Below are positions 15,221 to 22,316 of a stretch of 22,316 nt of DNA, in pieces. The notes under the pieces were generated by a model, which was given only the letters and a program-made list of their open reading frames with translations, searched no databases and was not told where the DNA came from. Both the position numbers and the translations under genes were made by a program. Every line of letters starts with the position of its first letter. Within the stretch, counting starts at the first letter, position 1. The DNA lies in assembly GCA_963169295.1 (NCBI GenBank), contig CAUJDD010000051.1, forward strand, positions 1-22,316, in the 5' to 3' direction. This DNA is from UBA4416 sp020846025. Its GTDB lineage: Bacteria > Bacteroidota > Bacteroidia > B-17B0 > Aurantibacillaceae.

Positions 15221-15838
15221 TTATTTTTTCTTTTTGGATTTTTCCTTAGTATCATTCCAAGTTTTATAAACATCTTGCTGTGATGGGCGATAAGCAGGTA
15301 TGCGTCTTAATGGTTCGCAAGGTTTTAAAGTTGCATAACAATCGGCTGGAAGTTGTTGATATAACTCAGTACCTTTTGTTTTCCATGCTATCATTTCATC
15401 GCTTACATCTTTTACTACTTTAGCTGGATTGCCTACTACCACTTTTCGATCTTCAATTACTGTATTTGCTGGTACAAAACACAAAGCTCCAATAATACAA
15501 TTATCACCAATTACACAATCATCCATCACTACGGCATTCATACCTACCAATACATTTTTCCCAATAGTGCCACCATGTATAATAGCGCCATGCCCAATAT
15601 GTGCTGCTTCTTTTAATAAAACGGTCGTTCCTGGAAACATGTGAATGGTGCAATTTTCTTGCACATTGCAACCATCTTCAATAATTATTTGTCCCCAGTC
15701 GCCACGAATTGCCGCACCGGGACCAATGTAAACATTTTTACCTATTATCACATTACCTGTAACAGTAGCATTTGGATGAATAAAGGCTGATTTATCAATT
15801 ACAGGTTTGTATCCGTTAAATTCAAAAATATTTGCCAT
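15221..15838 (-). CDS. Gamma-carbonic-anhydrase / PaaY-like hexapeptide-repeat protein
   Basis: The 205-residue protein is a left-handed beta-helix: about six turns of hexapeptide repeats (residues 12-130) with V/I at every sixth position, then a C-terminal helix. The residues expected for the gamma-class metal site are present: His66, and His83/His88 within HIGHGAIIHG, plus RGD (45-47) and NVQE (58-61). Sequence character is closest to PaaY/CaiE-type members (NCTIHMFPGT, VGMNAVVMD). These have carbonic anhydrase or thioesterase activity, so the reaction is uncertain. It is the last gene of the minus-strand run, 37 bp after prfC. The C-terminus is a short Lys-rich tail. Confidence 0.85.
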   Translation of the reverse strand: MANIFEFNGYKPVIDKSAFIHPNATVTGNVIIGKNVYIGPGAAIRGDWGQIIIEDGCNVQENCTIHMFPGTTVLLKEAAHIGHGAIIHGGTIGKNVLVGMNAVVMDDCVIGDNCIIGALCFVPANTVIEDRKVVVGNPAKVVKDVSDEMIAWKTKGTELYQQLPADCYATLKPCEPLRRIPAYRPSQQDVYKTWNDTKEKSKKKK

Positions 15839-15875
15839 GGTTTAAATTAATGATGTATGAATATTTTGAGTTTTT

Positions 15876-17462
15876 TTAAAATTCACTTTTCGAATGGAAT
15901 TTAATATCAGGAAATTTTTCTTGAGCCATTTGCAATAACCAAGCCGATTCGGCTAAGAACACCAAACGACCTTCTTTATCATAAGCTATGTGATTAGATT
16001 TATCAATTAAGAATTCATCCAACTTCTTTTTATCTTCGCATTCAATCCAAAGTGCTTTATATAAATTTACCGAGTCGTAACCACACGAGGCATTGTATTC
16101 ACTTTTTAAACGATGCTGTATGACCTCAAATTGTAAAGCACCTACGGTTCCCACTACCTTTCTTCCATCTGCTTTTTTTGTAAACAACTGCGCCACCCCC
16201 TCGTCTGTTAATTGCTCTAAACCTTTTTGCAATTGTTTTGTTTTCATTGGATCGAGGTTAGTTACATATTTAAACAACTCAGGTGAAAAACTAGGAATAC
16301 CTTTAAAGTGAAACTTAGCACCCTCGGTTAACGTATCGCCTATTTTAAAATTTCCTGCGTCGTATAAACCTATTACATCACCAGGAAAAGATTCATCAAT
16401 AACCGATTTTTGTTGTGCCATAAAAGCTGTAGGGTTACTAAAACGCATATCTTTTCCTTCGCGTACATTGTAATAATATTTATTACGTTCAAATTTTCCA
16501 GAAACGATTCTTAAAAAAGCAATTCTATCGCGGTGTTTAGGATCAAGATTAGCATGTATTTTAAAAACAAAGCCACTAAATTTATTGTTGGTAGGTTCAA
16601 TGTGTCCAGCTAAATCGGTATCACGCCCTTGTGGAATAGGTGCAATTTCTATAAAACAATCTAACAATTCTTTAATACCAAAATTGTTTACAGCACTACC
16701 AAAAAATACAGGACTTAAATTAGCATCTAAATATTTTTGTTTATCAAATACATCATATACACCATCTAATAACTCCACATCAGCACGTAACTGTTCCGAA
16801 AAATCATTACCAATATGTTTTTCAATTTCCCCATCATTCAAATTACTAATGGTAAAACTGTCCTCTACTGTTGTTTTGCTCTCTCCTTGAAATAAAGAAA
16901 GTTTATTCTCGTACAGGTTATACACACCTTTAAACGATTTTCCAATACCAATTGGCCATGTGAGCGGACGAACTTTAATTTTCAATTCACGTTCAATTTC
17001 ATCAAGTAAATCAAAAGCATTTTGTCCCTCTCTATCCATCTTATTCACAAACACAATAACTGGCGTATTACGCATTCGACACACCTCTAGGAGCTTACGT
17101 GTTTGAGGTTCTACTCCTTTCACACAATCTATTACCATAATAACACTATCTACTGCCGAAAGGGTACGATAAGTGTCTTCTGCAAAATCTTCGTGTCCAG
17201 GTGTATCTAAAATATTAACCTTAAAATCTCTATAATCAAATGCCATTACCGATGTAGAAACCGAGATACCACGTTGTTTCTCAATTTCCATAAAATCGGA
17301 AGTGGTTGATTTTTTAATTTTATTAGATTTTACAGCACCAGCCGACTGAATTGCGCCCCCAAATAATAAGAGCTTTTCGGTTAAGGTAGTTTTACCAGCA
17401 TCAGGGTGCGCAATAATAGCAAAGGTTTTTCTTTTTTGTAGTTCGTCAATAAAACTCATCAT
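15876..17462 (-). CDS. prfC: Peptide chain release factor 3 (RF3 GTPase)
   Basis: RF3 recycles RF1/RF2 from the ribosome after termination, using GTP. Counting from the ATG at 17462 (528 residues, the usual length), G1 is AHPDAGKTT (18-26), G3 DTPGH (86-90) and G4 NKMD (140-143). RGISVSTSVMAFDY (64-77) is the switch I block characteristic of RF3, and the C-terminal domain contains VGTVGALQFEVIQHRLKSEY. The open frame extends upstream to a GTG at 17504, but the ATG pair at 17459/17462 gives the standard RF3 start MSFIDELQKRKTFAIIAHPD. It lies 42 bp after the unknown secreted protein and 37 bp before the hexapeptide-repeat gene. Confidence 0.96.
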   Translation of the reverse strand: MMSFIDELQKRKTFAIIAHPDAGKTTLTEKLLLFGGAIQSAGAVKSNKIKKSTTSDFMEIEKQRGISVSTSVMAFDYRDFKVNILDTPGHEDFAEDTYRTLSAVDSVIMVIDCVKGVEPQTRKLLEVCRMRNTPVIVFVNKMDREGQNAFDLLDEIERELKIKVRPLTWPIGIGKSFKGVYNLYENKLSLFQGESKTTVEDSFTISNLNDGEIEKHIGNDFSEQLRADVELLDGVYDVFDKQKYLDANLSPVFFGSAVNNFGIKELLDCFIEIAPIPQGRDTDLAGHIEPTNNKFSGFVFKIHANLDPKHRDRIAFLRIVSGKFERNKYYYNVREGKDMRFSNPTAFMAQQKSVIDESFPGDVIGLYDAGNFKIGDTLTEGAKFHFKGIPSFSPELFKYVTNLDPMKTKQLQKGLEQLTDEGVAQLFTKKADGRKVVGTVGALQFEVIQHRLKSEYNASCGYDSVNLYKALWIECEDKKKLDEFLIDKSNHIAYDKEGRLVFLAESAWLLQMAQEKFPDIKFHSKSEF

Positions 17463-17504
17463 TAAAAAATAAGACCGTAAAGATAACAAAAAAGTGTAGA
17501 ACAC

Positions 17505-18299
17505 CTATTTAGGCAATAATGCTTTCTCTACTCTGGCCAACACTATCTCAGCTAATTTAGATAAATATATATGGCTTATTTTTGATGGATGATTAACATT
17601 TAAAGGCAAATCTATTTCTGCTACACCTGAGTTAATTTCACGAGCATCGAATGTATAAACCGTATAATGAAGAATTATTTTTCGGGTTTGAATAGAGTTA
17701 AAATCACCCGGAATAGCATTAAATGATTTAATATCTAATTCATTTAAAAATAAAAACAAATCGGTTTTATATTTACCATATAAATAAGGCACTAAGGTTG
17801 AATTTTTTAATTTCGCATTCATAAAACGCTCATCAGTATTAGTTTCAACCGTAATTTGTCCGTTATGAATGGCTTTCTCCTCTTTGTCTTTTACTGGTGG
17901 TTTATAATGTGCTTGATCGGGCACCCGTACATATTGATACGTTAAATATTGATAGATGCTATTCAAATCTTTTTGTGTTTTAACTGTATCATCTAACAAA
18001 TCTACCACGCCCATTTTAGGCTTGAATTTTTTATAAAATTGTTCGTTTAATCCATCACGCATTTGAGCTTTAATTTGCTTAGCATTTAACTTAGTTTCTT
18101 TATTAATTGCAAAATCTATCTCACTCATATACATTCGGTTTTCAAACGGAATTAACATGATTTTATGCTTTGTATGAGCCGATGTACTCGATGTTTTATT
18201 AGCGGTATGAATTGTTTTATCTTGCGCTTTTGCACCTATAGTTACGTACAAGATAAGTACAATTAAAATAAAACGGCGGTTTATGTAATGTTGAATCAT
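17505..18299 (-). CDS. Secreted protein of unknown function
   Basis: I do not recognise this family. The 264-residue product (ATG at 18299; the frame could begin at a TTG at 18302) has a signal peptide ending around IGAKAQ, without a lipobox cysteine. A Ser/Thr/His-rich linker follows, then a mixed alpha/beta domain beginning HKIMLIPFENRMYMSEID. The PFE-N-R-MYMS-ID phrase and the closing segment SKLAEIVLARVEKAL look conserved-type, and a periplasmic location is likely. It sits 29 bp after rseP and 42 bp before prfC on the same strand, so co-expression with the envelope protease is probable. A role in envelope stress is only a guess from position. Confidence 0.7.
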   Translation of the reverse strand: MIQHYINRRFILIVLILYVTIGAKAQDKTIHTANKTSSTSAHTKHKIMLIPFENRMYMSEIDFAINKETKLNAKQIKAQMRDGLNEQFYKKFKPKMGVVDLLDDTVKTQKDLNSIYQYLTYQYVRVPDQAHYKPPVKDKEEKAIHNGQITVETNTDERFMNAKLKNSTLVPYLYGKYKTDLFLFLNELDIKSFNAIPGDFNSIQTRKIILHYTVYTFDAREINSGVAEIDLPLNVNHPSKISHIYLSKLAEIVLARVEKALLPK

Positions 18300-18331
18300 C
18301 AATAACTTATAACTTAATTTTTAAATAATAG

Positions 18332-19699
18332 TTACTTAAAAAAATGTAAAAAGTCGTTTAAGTTAGCATATAGCATTAAGAACAATAAAATACCCATACC
18401 CACGTACTGTGCATACGTTAAAACTTTTATACTTGGGGCTCGACGAGTAATCATCTCATATAAAGTAAACACTACATGACCACCATCAAGTGCTGGAATT
18501 GGCAATAAATTCATAAAGGCTAATATGATAGAAATAAAAGCTGTACGGTTCCAAAAATCTTCCCACACCCATGTATCTCCAAACATTTTAGCCATTGATT
18601 TAAAACCACCAATATGTTTGTATCCACCAGTACTTGGAGTAAATATGAGTTTAAACTGACGTACATAAAAATCTAACTTATCAAACGTAAGAGCCACACC
18701 CGCAGGAAACGACTCAAAGAATCCATAGGTTTTTGTTTCAAAAGCAATAATACCCGCTTTTTCTAACTCCTCAAAAGAAGCACCTCCAATAGCCGCCTCC
18801 ATTCTACCTTCAATCGTAACTTTAATTGGCACTTGTAATGTTTCGGTGCCTCGTTCAATAGTTAAGGTAACCGATTGTCCAGAAAACTGTTTTAAGTTTG
18901 ATTTTAACTCATCATTAAATTGAATTTTAATACTATCATTAATTGCTACTATTTTATCATTAGCTTTTAGGTTAGCTGCTTTATTAATTGAATTAGGTGT
19001 AAACTCAGCAAAAGTTGCCGGAATACGAGGATTACCAAAACCAAATTTTTCTTTAGTAGCAATTTGATCAATAAAATTTTTAGGCAATGTAATCTCAACT
19101 GCCTCACCACCTCTATCTATTTGAACTTTGCTTCCTAATAATAATTCTATGCGTAAATCATCTAAATATTTTACAGGTTTACCATCAACCGAAACAATTT
19201 TATCACCTGACTTAAAACCAACAGCATTTCCTAAAGAATCTACACACTCAATACCGTTTTTTAAACTACTCATAGGCACTTTGCGCTCACCCCAAGTAAA
19301 CAAAACCATAGCATAAATAATAAAAGCTAAAAGTACGTTTACAATAATCCCACCCAACATAACTATTAAACGTTGCCAAGCTGGATGTGCCCTAAATTCC
19401 CATGGTTCAGCAGGTTTTTTCATCGCTTCGGTATCTAAACTTTCATCTATCATACCAGCAATTTGTACATAACCTCCCATTGGAAACCAACCAATACCAT
19501 ACTCAGTATCACCAACTTTCTTTTTAAATAAAGCAAAGTTTAATACGCCTGGTAAGGGAAATAAAAAATCGAAAAACATGTAGAATTTGTCAACACGAAT
19601 CTTAAACATACGTGCTGTAATAAAATGACCAAATTCGTGTAGTAAAATCAGTAATCCTAAACTAGTTAAAAATTGTGCGATGTTTATAAATGTACCCAT
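18332..19699 (-). CDS. rseP: RIP metalloprotease RseP (site-2 protease)
   Basis: This inner-membrane zinc protease cleaves transmembrane substrates such as anti-sigma factors. The N-terminal helix carries the HEFGH zinc site (21-25). A second metal-binding motif, LDGGH (404-408), lies within NLLPIPALDGG near the C-terminus. Between them are PDZ-like regions (GFKSGDKIVSVDGKPV and NLKANDKIVAINDS). At 455 residues it matches RseP. It follows dxr in the same direction after 121 bp; the dxr-rseP neighbourhood is common across bacteria. The 121-bp gap contains a CTAAGCTTAG palindrome but no convincing promoter. Confidence 0.95.
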   Translation of the reverse strand: MGTFINIAQFLTSLGLLILLHEFGHFITARMFKIRVDKFYMFFDFLFPLPGVLNFALFKKKVGDTEYGIGWFPMGGYVQIAGMIDESLDTEAMKKPAEPWEFRAHPAWQRLIVMLGGIIVNVLLAFIIYAMVLFTWGERKVPMSSLKNGIECVDSLGNAVGFKSGDKIVSVDGKPVKYLDDLRIELLLGSKVQIDRGGEAVEITLPKNFIDQIATKEKFGFGNPRIPATFAEFTPNSINKAANLKANDKIVAINDSIKIQFNDELKSNLKQFSGQSVTLTIERGTETLQVPIKVTIEGRMEAAIGGASFEELEKAGIIAFETKTYGFFESFPAGVALTFDKLDFYVRQFKLIFTPSTGGYKHIGGFKSMAKMFGDTWVWEDFWNRTAFISIILAFMNLLPIPALDGGHVVFTLYEMITRRAPSIKVLTYAQYVGMGILLFLMLYANLNDFLHFFK

Positions 19700-19820
19700 A
19701 AAGGTTTTATTGCTAATGAATTAAAGCACGAATATACTAAGCTTAGCTTAATTAACCTTATTTTTTAGGTAATTTTAAGATTGATATAAATATTACTATT
19801 CCTTTAAAAAAACAAGGGAA

Positions 19821-21002
19821 CTATCCTTTTATCAATTCCTTAACGAGTATTCTGGTTTCTTTATCGCATTGAAAATAATCCTGAAGCGAAGGATGCTTAA
19901 TAAATGGCATTTTATCCATAGCTTTAGCAATGATATCGCTCATTTGAAGAAAGCCAATTTTATCTTCTAAAAATGCTTGAACAACTACTTCGTTAGCCGC
20001 ATTTAACACACAAGGCATATTTCCTGCTTTATTCATCGCCTGATATGCTAATTTTAAGTTTGCAAAAGTTTCAAAATCTGGTTTCTCAAATGTTAGTTGA
20101 GGGTAATTTAAAAAATCAAAGCGTGGAAAATTATTTTGCAATCGTTGAGGATAAGCCATAGCATACTGAATAGGAAGTTTCATATCTGGCAATCCCATTT
20201 GTGCTTTCATACTTCCATCATTAAACTGTACAATGCTATGAATTATACTTTGAGGATGAACTATCACATCTATTTGTTCTGGCTTTAAATCAAATAACCA
20301 TTTAGCTTCAATTACTTCGAGTCCCTTGTTCATAAGACTTGCAGAATCTATCGTAATTTTAGCACCCATCACCCAATTAGGATGTTTAAGAGCTTGTTCC
20401 TTTTTTACATGTTGTAAAAATGATTTGTCTTTTCCTCTAAATGGACCACCACTTGCAGTGAGGTAAATTTTTTCAATTTTATTCTCAAATTCACCAGCCA
20501 AACATTGAAAAATTGCTGAGTGTTCTGAATCTACCGGATAAATATTTACAGCTTGTTCATACGCCAATTTAGTAACCAACTCACCAGCCACCACCAATGT
20601 TTCTTTATTAGCTAAAGCAATTTTTTTATGATGTTTAATCGCGTTAACTGTTGAGGCAAGCCCTGCATATCCCACAATAGATGCTAAAACCACATCTATG
20701 GTTTCCATTTCTACAATTTGTTCGATTGATTTAGAGCCAGCAAATACTTTAATATCGTGTGTAAACAAGGCTTCTTTAACTTGCTTATATTTTGTTTCAT
20801 CACCAATAACTACGGCATTAGGTTTAAATTCAATAGCCTGTTGAATTAACAACTCGGCATTAGCATTCGCAACTAGCACTTCTACTTCAAAATGTTGGGG
20901 TTGTTCTTTTATTACTTCGAGAGCCTGTGTACCAATGCTACCCGTACTTCCCATAATGGCTATACGTTTTGGCTGTTGTGATGTATCTGATTGAACTGAC
21001 AT
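19821..21002 (-). CDS. dxr: 1-deoxy-D-xylulose 5-phosphate reductoisomerase
   Basis: This is the second enzyme of the non-mevalonate isoprenoid pathway, converting DXP to MEP with NADPH. The cofactor loop MGSTGSIG follows shortly after the start. Later come LANKETLV, VDSEHSAIFQCL (with the metal-binding Asp and Glu), LTASGGPFRG, and the substrate block ITIDSASLMNKGLEVIEA; all are characteristic of Dxr. The open frame extends to a GTG at 21008, but the ATG at 21002 is preferred; the product is then 393 residues. It is the first gene of the five-gene minus-strand run and is divergent from hemH across 160 bp. Confidence 0.97.
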   Translation of the reverse strand: MSVQSDTSQQPKRIAIMGSTGSIGTQALEVIKEQPQHFEVEVLVANANAELLIQQAIEFKPNAVVIGDETKYKQVKEALFTHDIKVFAGSKSIEQIVEMETIDVVLASIVGYAGLASTVNAIKHHKKIALANKETLVVAGELVTKLAYEQAVNIYPVDSEHSAIFQCLAGEFENKIEKIYLTASGGPFRGKDKSFLQHVKKEQALKHPNWVMGAKITIDSASLMNKGLEVIEAKWLFDLKPEQIDVIVHPQSIIHSIVQFNDGSMKAQMGLPDMKLPIQYAMAYPQRLQNNFPRFDFLNYPQLTFEKPDFETFANLKLAYQAMNKAGNMPCVLNAANEVVVQAFLEDKIGFLQMSDIIAKAMDKMPFIKHPSLQDYFQCDKETRILVKELIKG

Positions 21003-21162
21003 AAGCACTCAAAAGTGGTAAAAAAAATGCATTTTAAAAAATATAACTTTCAACTATAATTAATTTATAAGAACACGCATAAAAAGTTATCAATAAAAAA
21101 CAGCAAGCCATCTGTTATTAAGTTAATCTCAGTATCTTTACAAGCGTTTGTAAGCCAAATTA

Positions 21163-22173
21163 ATGAAACTAAAAAAAGCCATATTACTTTTGCAATTAGG
21201 CACACCCAATAGCCCTAAAAAATCAGATGTTCGAAAATATTTATCTCAGTTTTTAAATGATGAACGCGTTATAGATATTCCTTGGTTGTCCAGAAAATTG
21301 CTAGTAAATGGTGCTATTGTACCTTTTAGAACCAATAATTCAAGTAAGTTATATCAGGCTATTTGGGATAAAGATTTTGGTTCTCCATTGTTAAAGCATA
21401 GCAAAGATTTGCAACACAAATTACAAACTGCCGTAGGAGATGAATACATTGTAGAACTAGCAATGCGCTACCAAAATCCGAGTATGGAGTCTGTTTTAGA
21501 AAACATGCAAAAGGCAGGCTATCATCAAATTATTGTTTTTCCACTTTACCCTCAATATGCTTCAAGTAGCACTGGCACCGCTATACAACTATTTATGGAA
21601 ATAGTAAGTAAGTGGTGGGTTATTCCTGATATCAAAATTATAAGTCAATTTTATCATCATCCTAATTATATCCAATGCTTAGTTAATAGAGCTAAAAAGT
21701 ATGATTTAAGCAGTTATGATCATATTGTATTTAGTTATCATGGACTCCCTAAAAGACAAGTAGATAAAGTACATCAAGATAAACAATGCGAAGGTCATCA
21801 TTGCGAAACACAAGTAACAGAAGAAAACTACTTTTGTTATAAATCAGCTTGCTACCAAACCACGCAACTTGTGGTAGAAAAATTAGGATTAAGTAAAGAG
21901 CAATATACAGTTTCGTTTCAAAGCCGACTAGATGATAAATGGTTGAAACCGTACAGCGACAGAGTTATTGAAGATTTAGCGAAAAAAGGTGCTAAAAATT
22001 TACTGGTATTTTCACCAGCCTTTACAGCCGATTGCTTAGAAACCATTTATGAAATTGAAACAGAATACCAAGAAATTTTTCATCAACATGGAGGACAAAA
22101 AGTACAACTGGTAGAAAGCCTTAATAGCGGTGATGACTGGGTAGAAACAATAAAGGAGTTAGTTAAAAATTAG
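21163..22173 (+). CDS. hemH: Ferrochelatase
   Basis: Ferrochelatase inserts ferrous iron into a porphyrin in the last steps of haem synthesis. The 336-residue protein contains LLQLGTPNSP near the N-terminus, PLYPQYASSSTGTA (127-140) and SYHGLP (191-196) with catalytic His193. The second catalytic acid, Glu293, is in DCLETIYEIE. Four cysteines at 209, 214, 225 and 230 (C-x4-C-x10-C-x4-C) lie just after the catalytic His; ferrochelatases with internal cysteines ligating a [2Fe-2S] cluster are known in some bacteria. Its 3' end overlaps the convergent gene at 22163 by 11 bp. A TATCTTTA at 21133-21140 is a weak promoter candidate. Confidence 0.95.
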   Translation: MKLKKAILLLQLGTPNSPKKSDVRKYLSQFLNDERVIDIPWLSRKLLVNGAIVPFRTNNSSKLYQAIWDKDFGSPLLKHSKDLQHKLQTAVGDEYIVELAMRYQNPSMESVLENMQKAGYHQIIVFPLYPQYASSSTGTAIQLFMEIVSKWWVIPDIKIISQFYHHPNYIQCLVNRAKKYDLSSYDHIVFSYHGLPKRQVDKVHQDKQCEGHHCETQVTEENYFCYKSACYQTTQLVVEKLGLSKEQYTVSFQSRLDDKWLKPYSDRVIEDLAKKGAKNLLVFSPAFTADCLETIYEIETEYQEIFHQHGGQKVQLVESLNSGDDWVETIKELVKN

Positions 22174-22316
22174 TAATCAGAATTTTTTTACTAACTAATA
22201 CTTCTTCATTTTCTATTACTGACACATAATACAAAGCATTAGAAACATGTTCTAAATTAACTTGTAATGTATTATATCCTTCGCTAATTGTTAAATCCTT
22301 AGTTTCAATAAGCTGA
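22163..22316 (-). CDS. C-terminus of a type IX secretion system cargo protein (partial)
   Basis: Only the last 50 codons are inside the window; the gene continues past 22316. The residues read as a type A sorting domain: SEGYNTLQVNLEHVSNALYY, then VSVIENEEVLVSKKILI, and the end ITNF. The pattern (G-x-N-x-hydrophobic strand, then a YYVSV strand in the place of the usual GvYfv, then a closing strand with KK) is that of T9SS C-terminal domains, which direct export across the outer membrane and surface attachment. The frame is too short to tell what the passenger protein does. The stop codon TAA at 22163-22165 lies inside the end of hemH on the other strand. Confidence 0.7.
   Translation of the reverse strand, partial: QLIETKDLTISEGYNTLQVNLEHVSNALYYVSVIENEEVLVSKKILITNF

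Noticed and set aside
6367..15838. A phenylacetate degradation cluster based on PaaK-like and PaaY-like genes
   Set aside because: The two genes are about 8 kb apart, on opposite strands and in different transcription units, and no paaABCDE-type genes are present.
17463..17504. N-terminal extension of RF3 to the GTG at 17504
   Set aside because: The extra 14 residues are hydrophobic and not part of RF3; the ATG pair at 17459/17462 gives the family's normal start.
19700..19820. Internal promoter between dxr and rseP
   Set aside because: There are TTG and TA-rich stretches and a CTAAGCTTAG palindrome, but no TAnnTTTG at acceptable spacing.

Overview
The window is a low-GC chromosomal segment of a member of the Bacteroidota, probably a Flavobacteria- or Sphingobacteria-like lineage. 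The signs are two promoters matching the phylum's TTTG / TAnnTTTG consensus, a TonB-dependent receptor with an N-terminal carboxypeptidase-regulatory-like domain, a DUF6089-like outer-membrane protein, A-rich instead of AGGAGG ribosome-binding regions, and a type IX secretion C-terminal sorting domain at the right edge. Most of the window is ordinary core genome. The unusual part is the first 800 bases.

Bases 1-780: the edge of a CRISPR array read on the minus strand. There is one intact 47-nt repeat (98-144) of the kind found in Bacteroidota type II-C systems, flanked by two 30-nt spacers (68-97 and 145-174). Three further repeats (ending at 67; 175-252; 695-775) are split by related copies of a 32-55 bp insert. 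Between the second and third split repeats, flush with both, lies a 442-bp segment holding a frameshifted ORF remnant. No cas gene or tracrRNA is visible; the array probably continues left of base 1.

Bases 818-3546: a thiamine-uptake unit on the minus strand, with a promoter, a TPP riboswitch, a TonB-dependent receptor and a terminator. Bases 3750-4780: a DUF6089-like outer-membrane beta-barrel gene with its own promoter and terminator. Bases 4792-8840: a FabK/nitronate monooxygenase-like flavoenzyme (+), a HEAT-like helical protein (-), and a translationally coupled pair (+) of a phenylacetate-CoA-ligase-like enzyme and a glycerolipid-type acyltransferase. Bases 8878-10055 (-): FtsE-like ATPase followed by the Ogt DNA repair methyltransferase. 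Bases 10261-15217 (+): a very large secreted TPR protein and an outer-membrane barrel, likely co-transcribed, preceded by a perfect inverted repeat.

Bases 15221-21002 (-): a five-gene run dxr, rseP, an unknown secreted protein, prfC and a gamma-carbonic-anhydrase-like hexapeptide protein. Bases 21163-22173 (+): ferrochelatase with an internal four-cysteine motif suggestive of an iron-sulfur cluster. Bases 22163-22316 (-): the 3' end of a gene encoding a type IX secretion cargo. No tRNA, rRNA or insertion-sequence transposase was recognised.
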